Below, piece after piece: positions 47,301 through 58,700 of a stretch of 64,000 nt of DNA. Source of the stretch: Symbiodinium natans (lineage: Eukaryota; Sar; Dinophyceae; Suessiales; Symbiodiniaceae); contig CAJNDS010000302.1 of NCBI GenBank assembly GCA_905221605.1, forward strand, positions 788,450-852,449, given 5' to 3'. How positions within the stretch are numbered: position 1 is the first letter of the stretch; each line of letters opens with the position of its first letter. Below the pieces are notes generated by a model. That model ran no database searches. It saw nothing but the letters and a program-made list of their open reading frames with translations, and had not been told where the DNA came from. The position numbers and the translations under genes are program-made.

Positions 47301-50300
47301 TCCTTGCTTTGTCACCTCCTCCACCATGTCCGCAACGTCCATGCTGTCCGGGTACCCCCCGGTACCGGCTTCTATCCTCGTCATCACGCGATCTATCAAA
47401 TGCTCCCCGGCCCTCTGGACTACCTCGAACAACTTCGTCTCCCATAGCATCTCGAGCTCTTCATAACCTAGGGAAAGCGTCTCTGGTTCTATCATTACGT
47501 TGTATATAATCCACCGCATCTCCACCTCTATCTCATCCGCGTCGTTGGATGTAGGCTTCACTCTAGGCTCACTCGGCGGCGGTGAAATCGATGTAGGCTT
47601 GTGTCCAGGCCGGCCTAGTCTGCCTCCGTCAGCTCTCAACTCTGGCACGGTCCCCAATATTCCATTCATGCCCATCCACACACGATAGAATTGCTCTACC
47701 CACTTCCTCATGCCTCCGACGTTGCTCTCAACGTTCAATATCCTGCTTCTCATCAAAGTTCCCAAAGCTATCCCGGTGTATGACGGTTCGGCGCCAGGCC
47801 TCGTCCCCGACAGCACCTGTGAGTCATATATTCCCGCCTTCACAATGTCGTACACTTCTTTGGGTGTGATCTCATCGGTAACCTCCCTCGGGCACGTCGC
47901 TCTAATCATCCTGCGTATCACCTGTACCACTATCGTTGTCCATGCCATCGGTGGGGCTCCATAACAGCGAATCCAGTGCTGCATTTCTATCAAATGCCCC
48001 TCCCCCAGCACCTGTCCTGCCCTCGTATTCCTCGACCATGGGGCCTCTATCACAGGCGATCCCTCTTCTTCCATCCTCAATCTCAATATCCCCCCGCTCT
48101 CTCCAGTACCCACGCATTCCACTCGATCCAGTTCTGTCCCGTCGGCAACTACTCCCACCGTGCCTCCAGATCCTATCACCATCGGTCCTTCGCCACTGTC
48201 TCCGCTTCTCGTTTCCTGCTGCGTCTCTCTATCCGAATATTCCTGCCCGGACTTGAGGTCGCTCAGGGTCTTGATGTTGCTACCCGTCCCAGCACCACCC
48301 TTCCATCTGGGAGCCTGCATAACCGCCCCCTTGGTATCGCCTCGTGTTGGCACCGGTGGAGCCGGCGGTCTATCCCCTTGATCACCTATCCCAGCGGTTC
48401 CCCTAAGTGCTCCGCCATCTCTGCCATCTCCCGCCTTTTCCCCGGCACTTTTTCTCTCCTCGTCTCTTGCTTGCTTCTCTTGTCGTTGGTTCGCGAGCTC
48501 CTGAGCACTCTCGAGCAGCTCCTTCCTCTTCTTCGCCTCCCGGTTTTCTTTCTTCGCCTTCTTTTGTTCTGACCGACTCCTCACGGTGGCGAAACCCTCG
48601 TCACTGCCTTCCTTGCACTCCTCAGTTATCGATGCGTCTCCCTCTCGAGCAGATTGGTTCTCCGGTCTATCCTCACCCATAGCATCATCCTCTTCTCCAT
48701 CCGACTCTGCATCGTCTTCCATCATCTCTGCGTCATCTGCCATCGCCTTCAGCTGCCCGATAGCCGCCATAGCCCTTAGAGCTTGATACTCGGGGTCCTT
48801 CATGTGGAAGCCGGCCGCCGTGTAAATGATCACTTTCATCCGGTGCCAAGAACCCCTATCTCCGGCTGACACACAGTGAGCTTCGGACTTACCACACATT
48901 GTCTTCCACACCGACTCGTCTATCCTGGCAGCCATCTCCGTATACACCCCTTGTCTATCCGATGTCCTAAGGCTCTCCGTGGCTCCCGTGATCTTTGTCT
49001 CTGGCACAATCACTTTCGTTTTCAGTGACCGGTCTGCCTTCGCCACTTCTATCCAGCGTCTGAGCCAGACTCCAACCTCTCCAATGCTATCCCTGCCCTC
49101 CTCGCTGATCACCTCCCTAATAGCTGAAGTTTCCCTATCATATAATTCCATGTCTCGCGGGGTCGGCCACATCATTCCAAACATCGAGATGAACAGGATC
49201 TGCGCCCAGAAGCCGAACGTTCGCCCGGCACTGATGTACAACTTTCCCGCGTCCACCCCTATTCGAGGAAACGCCGTACGCATAACGTTCCAAGGCAGAG
49301 TGATGATTCCAGACTTCTTCATCAGTTTATCCATGGCTTCTCCAGCCCTTATCAGCTCCTTAGCCTCCTCCCTGACTCTGTAGTTAGTGGGGAATCCATT
49401 CTCTTCGAAATTTCCGGGCCCTACCCAGAGCACATTGGCATTGGCTTTCCTGATCGTCTCCCTCGTCTCCCTCGCCACCTTGGTCTTAGTGTCATCGTCC
49501 GTAGCCTCGAACCGTCTAACCTCGTCTATTGCTCGGCGAGCATTCCCTGCTGCCATTCCAGCCGGGGCCAATACCACAACAATGTTCGTCACTTGATTCC
49601 CTCCCATGCCCTTCGAGACGCATTCCTTGCACACTTCCTGAACCTTCTTGTACGCACCCTGGTAGGTCATCTCCTGCGTTCCTGTCAATTTGTGTGTAAT
49701 GAACGACATACTCTCCGCGGCCTTTCCATAGTCTCCGTGCGCCTTCAATAGCATTGCTATCCACTCTCGGACTTCCCCTGGTGACGCCGGATTCTTCTTA
49801 TTCGAGACGCCCTCTATTCCCTCAGGTATGATGATGTGTACGTAGGTCTTCTGATCCGCACTACATCGGAGCTGAAGTGGCGGCTTCATTCCCTCCGCCC
49901 ACCATGTCACCAGCTCAGCCGCCTTGCGCTCATGGAATGCAGTAGCTATGTCAAACATCCACTCGTAGGTCTCCACCGCGGACTCAAGCTCGCTCGAAAG
50001 CGCTGGCTCCATCAATCTCCCTCCAACTCCGCCCATTCCTATGCCAATGATAGCCGCCCAGGCCTGAGCCTCGAACGCCCAGCTCTGGTCGACGTCCTCC
50101 GGTCTGTTCCACCCATATTTCCTGGGTGCCTTTTCTATCCCCAACACTATGCTTCCCACGTCCGCCATTTCCAAAACCTTGCCCATGTGGTGCGTGGCCT
50201 TATTCGCGTTCTCCATGACTTTCTCCTCTATCCCGCTGCTCTCCACACACCGTCTGTAAATGGCTGGCCCCACAAAACTCCTCCACGGCATCTTCACGAC

Positions 50301-51887
50301 AGCGCTATCGTGTCCCGTGGCCATTGGGGCCTCTATCCCCATATACTCCAACAAACGTATCACATTGGCCCATTCACTATCCACCGGGTAGTAGTCCTTG
50401 TCTCCATCAGGCCCAGACACGCCCCCACCGCTAGGCAACTCCGCTATCCATCCCCTCATGAGCTCTATCAAACCACTTCTTGAGCCAGTTGGCTGTTCGA
50501 CGACCTTCGTGACATTTTCGTCACCTTCCCGATGCAGGAACTCGTGTTCCATCTTCCAATCCACAGGGCGCTCAGGAAGAGGTCCTCGGGCCGGGCCTAT
50601 AATTGCGCGCTTTTCCAGGTGATATCGCCAATACAGCCTCTCAACCCCTTGCGGGTGCTTCTCCATCAGCGCCGACATCTCACTCATGAGATGGCTATTC
50701 GCTCCTAAACCCGGGTGCTTCGGCCTACAGATGAGTGCATGCCCGATGATCTTCGTGGCCCTCATAAAGCAGAACAGTACCCCGTCTATCTCCACTCTAT
50801 CCACATCCATTCGGATCTGCCCGTCAGGCACCGACGATCTCCTTGTCCCCACATCCATTTTGACATTCTTGCCTATCCTTCTGAAGCCGGCCAGTACTCT
50901 TACTATCCATCCATTCCCTAACGAATGCCATGTAGAGTATGATGCTGTACCACAGATGCTTCGTCCAAACCAGCATCCCGCAGAGTCGTTCACACTGGGA
51001 GCGCCGGTCGTCCACGTGACCAGCGGATGGCTTCGATCTATCCCACCAGATGCTATCATCGACCACAACGCCTCTAGAGACGTTCCGTGGAAAATCCACC
51101 CGGGCACATTGAACTCCTCATTCCCGACCGACATCTCCTGATTCAGCTTCTCTGCTCCGGCGTACTCGGCCTTCGTGGGTACCCACATACATCGCGAATC
51201 CGTGAAATGTTCTTTCACATCCTTAATCCCCCCGTCTGCCTGGACCTCCGGAAATGTGATCACTTCTTCGGCCAGGGACCAGTGCAACAGGTGTAGAACT
51301 GACGTCGGTCCCCCTATCTGCCATGACAGTGTATCCAGATACTCCTTCATCTGTCCATTTGCTGCATTCGCCATAACTCCGTATCCTTTTTCTCCCCCCT
51401 CGCTTCTCCGGAATTCCTCCATCACGTCTCTTCCTCTCTTCAAGTATTGGCTTTCGTAGGCCCCCATAATCTCGTCTGCCATGCCTATCACCTTGATCTT
51501 GGGCTGCGCCTCCGTCCATATCTTCAGCTTCTCCTCGCTCGACTTATGGCTGACCGCTATCCGCTCCGCAACCTGAGACGGTGGAATTGCATACTTCAAT
51601 GGTCGCACGGCCAACCATGTCATCATGCCTTTGATCGCATCATCGAACGGGCTCTTCTCTGTGTCGTCCATGTGGATCTCCGCCCAATCTAGGTTCTTTC
51701 TGCTGATCCCTCCCCAGCTAGCCCTGAACGGGTCCTTGTTTCCGTTCGTGACGTCATACACCCCTCCCACAGAGATGGCTATCGGTGCCACACCAGCTAG
51801 ACTTCTCTGTTTCATCAGTCGCGCCGATGAATTTAGGGGCCCATGGCGTATCAACGTCTCCTCCCGTGCCCGCTGTGGGCATGGCAC
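44352..51887 (-). CDS. retroelement ORF4, 2511 residues, possible ART-like segment
   Basis: The largest of the extra ORFs. It overlaps ORF3 by 134 nt in a frame shifted by +1 and lacks an ATG at its beginning, so expression by frameshifting or from an internal start is implied. Residues about 266-345 (WIFHGTSLEALWSMIASGGI … SYSTWHSLG) recall the HGT…Y-S pattern of PARP/ADP-ribosyltransferase folds. The third catalytic position could not be located with confidence. Residues about 1070-1165 are acidic and Lys/Glu-rich with a coiled coil, followed by a Pro-rich linker. A Cys/His cluster lies at about 1814-1850 (CHACFAWW … CPVC). The rest is unrecognised. Confidence 0.6.
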   Translation of the reverse strand: MPCPQRAREETLIRHGPLNSSARLMKQRSLAGVAPIAISVGGVYDVTNGNKDPFRASWGGISRKNLDWAEIHMDDTEKSPFDDAIKGMMTWLAVRPLKYAIPPSQVAERIAVSHKSSEEKLKIWTEAQPKIKVIGMADEIMGAYESQYLKRGRDVMEEFRRSEGGEKGYGVMANAANGQMKEYLDTLSWQIGGPTSVLHLLHWSLAEEVITFPEVQADGGIKDVKEHFTDSRCMWVPTKAEYAGAEKLNQEMSVGNEEFNVPGWIFHGTSLEALWSMIASGGIDRSHPLVTWTTGAPSVNDSAGCWFGRSICGTASYSTWHSLGNGWIVRVLAGFRRIGKNVKMDVGTRRSSVPDGQIRMDVDRVEIDGVLFCFMRATKIIGHALICRPKHPGLGANSHLMSEMSALMEKHPQGVERLYWRYHLEKRAIIGPARGPLPERPVDWKMEHEFLHREGDENVTKVVEQPTGSRSGLIELMRGWIAELPSGGGVSGPDGDKDYYPVDSEWANVIRLLEYMGIEAPMATGHDSAVVKMPWRSFVGPAIYRRCVESSGIEEKVMENANKATHHMGKVLEMADVGSIVLGIEKAPRKYGWNRPEDVDQSWAFEAQAWAAIIGIGMGGVGGRLMEPALSSELESAVETYEWMFDIATAFHERKAAELVTWWAEGMKPPLQLRCSADQKTYVHIIIPEGIEGVSNKKNPASPGEVREWIAMLLKAHGDYGKAAESMSFITHKLTGTQEMTYQGAYKKVQEVCKECVSKGMGGNQVTNIVVVLAPAGMAAGNARRAIDEVRRFEATDDDTKTKVARETRETIRKANANVLWVGPGNFEENGFPTNYRVREEAKELIRAGEAMDKLMKKSGIITLPWNVMRTAFPRIGVDAGKLYISAGRTFGFWAQILFISMFGMMWPTPRDMELYDRETSAIREVISEEGRDSIGEVGVWLRRWIEVAKADRSLKTKVIVPETKITGATESLRTSDRQGVYTEMAARIDESVWKTMCGKSEAHCVSAGDRGSWHRMKVIIYTAAGFHMKDPEYQALRAMAAIGQLKAMADDAEMMEDDAESDGEEDDAMGEDRPENQSAREGDASITEECKEGSDEGFATVRSRSEQKKAKKENREAKKRKELLESAQELANQRQEKQARDEERKSAGEKAGDGRDGGALRGTAGIGDQGDRPPAPPVPTRGDTKGAVMQAPRWKGGAGTGSNIKTLSDLKSGQEYSDRETQQETRSGDSGEGPMVIGSGGTVGVVADGTELDRVECVGTGESGGILRLRMEEEGSPVIEAPWSRNTRAGQVLGEGHLIEMQHWIRCYGAPPMAWTTIVVQVIRRMIRATCPREVTDEITPKEVYDIVKAGIYDSQVLSGTRPGAEPSYTGIALGTLMRSRILNVESNVGGMRKWVEQFYRVWMGMNGILGTVPELRADGGRLGRPGHKPTSISPPPSEPRVKPTSNDADEIEVEMRWIIYNVMIEPETLSLGYEELEMLWETKLFEVVQRAGEHLIDRVMTRIEAGTGGYPDSMDVADMVEEVTKQGFGSETGGTTPLNKIEFSNYVVRIWLAKFVRTMILEDMKFPREWANTMAWWIAQNMMLVKPETDIVEMIGNDSTLFEEIISSMRRIESMGQGYPADYYRWIEEIKEDALKEALKGRRSATGIRPEPLDSVAEAEEHGVNAREAKDATMQIDAGGEMNKPESPEMDSKMEGVEAHEAMEPDSENERGQGFSELFGHGVDTIADREEDSHVARQNPEIYRRVVEDVWNQKHNFPFPWLDEARAERDELVKKMTDAVHERVTRENPVEESNTRGSGIHSFSEPVEWLRRICWGYHCHACFAWWLGYTGVDSNGEAFPCEGAVCPVCEKELGQVGKYSTLVKGRPPSVVLAAIVQNSYLPEYDPRRIVARLTERLAAEGMPWEEIDLFEPHELMVAAGIVVVDKPEAKLDFMDVFMTLGKIATDESGVLPEWNLDRCLERPQAPELMEDSVEPDARRRLRMAAASLRESPNWREEIQAIARDYRVEGMGFWRANPDVRREQWRRATEIAIERRASNLGPMELDRELRAQRVREVTQRLGPEVSDRLLIRGVNFSIFNLEDLMYKVLKDVTIEDLMAGLNSAGAGTVAAEIKKRIEQHQGRRPEFANIMNMKLGEVVRKQYQEQLELKYRPEDIQRWKPDRRREEIKKLPLWARCTMQRILLGGIRDKGANPSRIERRLYAYLQLIDFTLAEECNEPEDEEAGGVKKRGRNWQEVIKPEEMKEKIMIPHYKMNYRIARRRSTWEAVVEAAEAGQSWMIHSADGAVIRNTSWVTWTRDEGEGIGATVFNPIDYLTQTKKAAIRAMVERDMAEGDYHPNLYTEEAARGRTQYFPAHELVNALMVDSLRVTLTDRASKLCASAIFKNWVPQFERRDRLMAELHAVQVLLDGVVRSANQMPMVHPHMMYGLATLTKLRDFYAAMREAAEFYGLGSRPLGTIVADASMKEPMHPLERPEMMATNVRDVMRSMASALILTEMPETWEGTDTGGI

Positions 51888-52668
51888 ATCCCGGCACGTC
51901 CATCCCTCTGGCCAATCGCACCCCTATCAAGTCGTTCAGCTTCTCCTTCGACAGGTTCCCGGCATCAGGACTCGCCTGGGGTGGCGGCTTCGTCGCCCCT
52001 CCATGCGACCTTGGCCTATCCCAGTTCGCTATCACCCTCTCCAGGTAGTCCGTGGCATCCGTCACAGTCGCAGCTATCAGAGGGATCTTCTCCCTTATCC
52101 ATGCTTCAGGATTCCGCCTTGTACACCGTAGTACCTCCCAGAGATACATAATCTTGTGCACTCGCATTCTATCCACATCGTATCCCACGGCTGATCGCTT
52201 ACCTCCTTTCTTCGCCGTCTTGGCCTGGGCCTCTTCCGCTCGCACACCAGCTATCCCACTGCTCATCCATTTCTTGAAGTCTGCATCGTCCTTGAATTGG
52301 CTGGGGATAGCCCGTCTAGCCCATACCTCCTGCACCTCTAGATTTCCCTCCAACATCCAGTGTATTCTAGCCTGTTCTCGCTCCTTGGTTCCAGCTGGCA
52401 GATATGAGTACGTCGTCACCCCTGGCACTCCATCCTCCGTCTCGGCCTTGAGATATCTATCCGCGTCGGAAAACACTTTCTCCAGGAAGTCTATCATGGC
52501 CTGTGCTCGATCACATCGTTCCCTCTCTCCTGCATCCCTGGCCTGATGCTCCGGGCGTTGCCATCGTATCCCTATTGTCCTCGAAGACGAAGCTGTCCCA
52601 GGATCTTCACTGCTTCCGATATCTCTATCCCGCTCACTCAGCGACACCGAACCGAACATCTCTCCCAT
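51754..52668 (-). CDS. retroelement ORF3, 304 residues
   Basis: ATG start (MGEMFGSVSLS), 78 nt after the pol stop. Contains a helical middle (VFSDADRYLKAE … VHKIMYLWEVLRC) and a Pro-rich tail before the overlap with ORF4. No family recognised. Codon use and CTATC density match its neighbours, so it belongs to the element. Confidence 0.6.
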   Translation of the reverse strand: MGEMFGSVSLSERDRDIGSSEDPGTASSSRTIGIRWQRPEHQARDAGERERCDRAQAMIDFLEKVFSDADRYLKAETEDGVPGVTTYSYLPAGTKEREQARIHWMLEGNLEVQEVWARRAIPSQFKDDADFKKWMSSGIAGVRAEEAQAKTAKKGGKRSAVGYDVDRMRVHKIMYLWEVLRCTRRNPEAWIREKIPLIAATVTDATDYLERVIANWDRPRSHGGATKPPPQASPDAGNLSKEKLNDLIGVRLARGMDVPGCAMPTAGTGGDVDTPWAPKFIGATDETEKSSWCGTDSHLCGRGV

Positions 52669-52746
52669 GGCTCCACGCTATGCAGGTCGCTAGAGCCCTC
52701 TTCTTCCTTACACCTGCATGCAACTCAAGGTCACACAAAAGTCGCT

Positions 52747-55700
52747 CTAGTCAAGACGTCGTTGAAGAGCATTACAAAGTGCTTCAATATTCACCATATC
52801 GCTACTTTCTATCCGAGCCTTTGATTCTTCATTAATGTATATGGTGCATTGTACGTCCTCTCCTTTGTCATGAAGCTCTCCTATCTGCGTCTTTCCCCGC
52901 ATTCGAGCCAGTTTTCCACGTGCAGCAAGAATTCTCGCTATTCCCTCGGATATGGCGGCATCACTGCGATTGATCAGAACAATCCCGATGCCCGCAGCGA
53001 TCACTCTATCGACTAGTAAAGCTAGGCTATCAGCCGCACTTTGGTCCTTTCTTCCCAGCTTAAGCTCTGCTCCGCGGGCTAGTCGAGAAGGCGAGTCAAC
53101 TCGCTTCGGTGCTATCACAACTATCCCGTCGCACTCACCGACGATCGCCTCATCGACCTCCAGAATTGGCGAGTGTTTGATATCCCACACCATTTCCCAA
53201 ATTATCCATCTTCCCACTATGGACTTTGCTATCCCGACGTTATCCCTGATGTCATACTCGAGCTGATTTTGGGATACCCCCCGGCACGCGGGCATAGCTA
53301 AGATGGTTCCCGTTGCGTTCCCGAACTCCTCTTCACCGAAATGTGCGGTAGTGTACATATCCCTTAACCACTCTCGTGCTTCATTGATGGCCTTGGTCAT
53401 CATGTTGGCAGCCTGATACTCAGTAGGACAATTGACAAACGTGAACATGACTGCCTCGTAGAACTGGTTCAGCCTAGCTATGTCTATTCGTTGTGTTCTA
53501 GACAGGTACCTCATGTTCGGATTCTTGCCCGAGACAATCACTCTAACAGCCGCCTCATTGTCTTCTGCCACTATCAAGGGTTCTATACTCTCCTTCATCA
53601 TCTCCCATAGTGCCAACCCCGGTATTCCCTGTTTCGTGATGCCATCGTGCAGGGCTACTATCTCAGCTTCAGGGGTACTTTTGGAGCACGACGTTTGCTT
53701 CTTACAGTAAGCAGCTATAGGAACGAAAGTGTGCGGTCCTTGAAGACAAAGATATACCCCCGACGTAGATCTATGGTCGTTCTTGTCGCTGGCAAGATCG
53801 GCGTCGCAGTATAGTACAAGACGGATGTCTCCTATCCTATCCCCGACCCATCCGTAGAGGCTCGTTGTGGTCGTCTCGTTGATGTATGAGATCAGTCTAT
53901 GCATTCTCTTGTCACAGAGATGTGTCCAGGTCGTCAGCCTCGACGCCAGAACCTGTACTGGTCGCAGTAGGTCATACCTTCCGACTCTGGCCCCATACAA
54001 GATCTTCATGAGTACCGCAGGGGCGTGCTCTTTCAACACTCCCGGCCCCTCATCCGGCAGCTCGTACTTGGCTATCCCCATAATTTCGTTCACCTTGTCG
54101 TCTACTGGGTTCTCGTCGAACTCTGGGCGGCTCTCGTCGAGATATGGGGTCTTAGCTTTATCCAGTGGCTTAGGATATGCCGTCGAGCACAACTCTTGAT
54201 ATCTATCCACACACTGCTTCATGAAATCGGTAACATCATATCGAAGGATCCTGATCTCATCTGGACTATCTTCCTTCGCCTCGGCCTTCCCCACGAAATT
54301 AGGCGGTTCCTTCTTGGGCTCGATGATCTTCGTCCACTCGTGTCTCGGCTCAAACGGCGACCGAAAAGGTATCGCGCTAGCCGTGTGCAAGCATCCCAAG
54401 TATCTGCCCATACTTCGTGGCTCTTCGAGCTTGATTCTCTTCGCCAGCTTCTCCCATCCTATCGCTAAGTTCTCTTTGGGCCCCGCAAGCTTGAAGTCGT
54501 CGACGTAGATCACCAGCATCAGCTTCAGCTCCTTATGGAAGAACACACTAGGCCAATCTGAGAGGAATTCGAAGCCGACCTCAGTCACGGCCTTTTCGCA
54601 GTGCTTTTCCCAGAACCCCCCGGCATCCGGATGCCCGTATAAAGCTAGTCTCAGTGGCACCACGGGGTCGTCTATGCCCTCCCATTCATCTGGCCACCTA
54701 TCCCTCGGGATCCGTATCCATGTTTTAGGCCCCCCCAACAGCGCCTGCGTGTATGCCGACTCACCGTCCGACATCTCGATGTCATGTCCTGGCAGCATCC
54801 CATAGGCATCCGCCATCTTGCCTGCCTCAAGTCTCGCGGGACATGATGTGATTTCCTGAAAGATGGCCCACTTTCCCTCCTGGTCTTTGACATGACATCC
54901 CTCAAACACAACTCTCCCCTTATACTTTCTAAGAGGATCGTCTTCAGCAAGCTCCCAGTTCTTTTCCACACAGATGTCAAAGATACGACCTACATGAGCT
55001 ATTTCCCCTCTATCCATTGCCTCCCGTTGAACGTCCTTCCACGAGCGCACCTCCTCCATTATCCAGACCACTTGATCCATCAGCTTTTTCCATTCTTTAT
55101 CAAGCGCTGCTCGAGCCTTGGGGTTGATCGCCCTCTCAGCCTTCGTCACGGGTCTTGCGACAAGTCCGAAAACTTCCTCGATGTCCTCCTCTTCGTCCTC
55201 TATGATTGTGGCCATCAGTGGCTCACACTCTCCCACTGTCTCGTCGATGCTATCACACACTTCATTTTCCGCAACCTCTTCCCAACTATCCTCTTGATCT
55301 GCATCCACCTGTATAGCAGGGACTGCGACTATTCCATCTCCATACTCCTCGTCTTCAGTCTGATAACCCTGCCGGATCAAATTATCAACGGGTGTAGTAT
55401 GCTTGTTCATGAAGCATGCGAAGCAAAGCGTCATCGACGTGAGGATCAAGCTAGGTACCTTGGCTTTTCCCTCCAACAGTCGTCGACATTCTCGGCACTT
55501 GTATGTCCTATTCGAGACATGCTTGATGCCGATTCGCCGCCTATCCTCATCTCTACTCCTCCTTGCTCTCAGCCCATGATCCACACTATCCCTGTCTCTT
55601 TCCCTCGCACGGGCCTCTCTTGCCCAGATTGCTTTCTTGCTCTCCCGATGTGCCCTACGATGTCTCACTTCCTTCACGTTCTCAGGCATCATGCACCCGC

Positions 55701-58700
55701 GCATCCTCGGCCGTAGACATACTCCCTTAGCGAATTCCATTCTCATGATTGGCCCCCCTCCTCCTCCAAACGTGATGGGAAAGCTATTTCTATTCTGTAT
55801 AGCCACCAGGATCTCTCGCTCAGGTGATACCTCGTATCCTATGACGTCGCACATGGTTTCTGCCACAAGCTGCCCGAGCGCAGACACTCTTACACTGGTG
55901 CCAGGATCTTCCGGATACGCTATCCCAGTACGAACCCAGGTGTATCCTATCAGTGGAACATGGATGTCGTCCTTTAGTTCGAGGACTAGTGCGTTCCTCT
56001 CTGCCTCCCACATGACTATGTTGCATTCGCCCTTCTCCATAGTTTCGAGGTTAATGGTTTCGGCGTGTCCGGCCCTGAAGAATGCCTCATCCACCGGTTC
56101 CCGTTCCTCTTCTAGGTCTGACAACGTCCATCCTTCCGAGTCAAACACATCGCTCTGGTCGTCGAATCCGGGGTTTTCCTCTCTATCTTGGTCATGGCGC
56201 CGATCTGCGTCGTGGTTCTCCCTCTCCCCGGTCAGCACTATCATCCATCCGTCCCCGTTCAGGTCTCCCACCTCAAGCTCTTCTCCAGGGTAAGCTACTG
56301 CGGCCCCTCCGGTGCTATGTCTGATGCGGCGACTGTTCTGCTTCGTCATCATAACCTTGCCTATGTCGTCGCCGTCAACCAGGATCACGCGCAGATCTTG
56401 TGTGTGTTTCGCTCGTGGTCCGAAGATCTCCCTCAATGCCTCTCGGCCAGGATTGTTCATAACTATGCATCTTTTCCATCTGACCTCCTCACGACTGATG
56501 TATGGTGCCCCATCCTCGGCCGCCGCAGCAGCATAGTTCCTTATCAGCGTCTGATCTTCTCTATCCGTAGCATATTCTTCGTGCTCGTCGTCCCCCTCCA
56601 TGTCTATCACCCAATATGAGTTTCCTCCGTTCATTCTTCTCTTGGCTATCTTCAACAGCTTTTCTAGTGATCCCCCAGTCTCGTCGCCTCTAATCGTTCC
56701 CTTTTCCAGCTGTGCCAAGGAGTCCACGTCCAGTGTCACCATACCACTGCTATATCCGAGATAGTCTCCCCCGTGTTCTTCACATGCCATCGACACCGAA
56801 TCACCCTCTTCCTCGCCGCAGATGTCTATCACGTCCTTTAACACCTTGATCATTTCGCGTATCGCTTTACCCTCCTGCTCTCGCCGTACGTCTATTTTCG
56901 CGTCCGATGTCCTCACTATGCGCGACATCAAGTCATGATCCCTTGGCATGTGATCGCATGCTAACATGTCCGCCGCGATCGCATTCATCATGCATGGTGT
57001 GACGACTCCTATGTAACACGACGCGTCTACCCCGTCATGCATACCCAGCATGCATCCATCACTCCGCACTATCCACATGTCCCAGGCAAGCGCCATTCGA
57101 ACAATGGTCTCGTCAGCCATTCGACTTTTACCGCCTATCCAGATGATCGTGGCCACTATTCCTCTGCTGTTGGCGTCTGTGATAACCTTTTCTACATTGC
57201 CAAATACTCTTTCTCGAGCCTCTCGCGTACTATCTAGGCCTTCCTCACGTCTCCACCCGGATGCCTTCCGATCAACCTCTGTCCTCATGCCGTCGCTAGA
57301 CGCATCGATAGCAATGACCACATCCGTCACACCCTCTCCTATCACGCATCCTTCCCCCGATATCCAAGATACGTTCTCACCTCCGTTACCCCCGATCTCT
57401 TCTAATCCGACCCCCATGATCTGCACTTTAGGCTGTTCGCCCAACTCCCTCATCATTTCCCCAATGATGTTGTCGGACGGCGTTCGCGCTATTCCAGCTG
57501 TGCTGCACAATTGGTTGATGGTTTTCGTAACCTCCTCAGTATCCCCCATCCTGGACGCCGGTGCAGCAGGTTCTGCTGATTCTCCTCTATCCCTGATTCG
57601 TCGGTCTTCTCCTCCGTCGGGGATGTACCAGAACTCCGTGATGATGTCCCTGGGCACAACGAATCGGTATCTCCCTCTATTGCGCATCATCTCTGCCTGT
57701 ATACAAGAGTCGTACTCAATGGATTCTAAGACCTCTCCAGTATTAGCGCTCCGAGTGACCCTCCACCAGAGCTCAAGCCGTCTTTTGTCCCTTCCGCCGT
57801 AGAATCGGTAGGATGTGGCGCGATTGTTTCTTACTGCCCATACTCGGCCACCCTCAGGCATTCCCGGTGGGGGATCCCATCGGTACTCCGGCGGTGAGAA
57901 TTCCTGGCCATGGTCGGTGATTTTCTCCATCCATTCTCGAACTCCAATTTCTGCGGGACGCGGTCCTATTTTCTCTTGCCCTCGAACGGCCGAAGGGGGC
58001 CTCTCTCCTCTGATGATCCTCTCTTTGTCTCCCTCGATATAACGTAGTCGCTGTCCCGGGCTCATCCTATTCCACTCTGCTGACGAAATGGAGTTGGGTT
58101 TGTGAGATCTCGCGTACGGCCGCTCTATTCTGGGCATGTCTTGTTCGTAGTCTAAACCCACCCCCCGTATACCCGTCGCCTTCTCTCCCCGCGCCCGCTC
58201 CTTGGCTTCATCATCTATCTCTCCCTCAGGCTCCCCCTTTTCCCAGAACGTAGTGCACCCCGTCCATTTCTTGGTGATCTTCTTCTTGCCCTTCATTCTA
58301 TCCTCATCCAGCACCTCCGATGTACCATCGGCGTACACTATCCACGTTCGCCTCCTTGGACCCAGCTCTCTATCCCCGGGGCCACCTGTACCTTTGACCT
58401 CCTCGCCTGGGGTACACAGCTCCTTTCGGGGTAAGATGTGATGAAGCGTCCACGAATGGTCTATCTCATCATGTTCCCAGAAATCCCCGTTTTGAAGATG
58501 CTGATCGTCGCACTTAATTTGTCTCATCACATCGGCTCGTACCCTTCTCTCCTCTGCGAAGATTTCCTCCGTCTCCTCTCCTTGCTGCCCCTCTCTCTCC
58601 AGTTCCAATCTGGCCAGGGCATCAGCTCGAGTCGCTGTCGTGATTCTCGACTTCCTATCAGCCACAGCTTGCATCGGGAAGTAGTTGGGCATCTCCTCGT

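Noticed and set aside
38893-47447. Long plus-strand frames such as 38893-39819 and 46317-47447
   Set aside because: They lie opposite the retroelement ORFs, with Ser/Leu/Pro-rich compositions expected from antisense of Arg/Glu/Asp-rich coding sequence.
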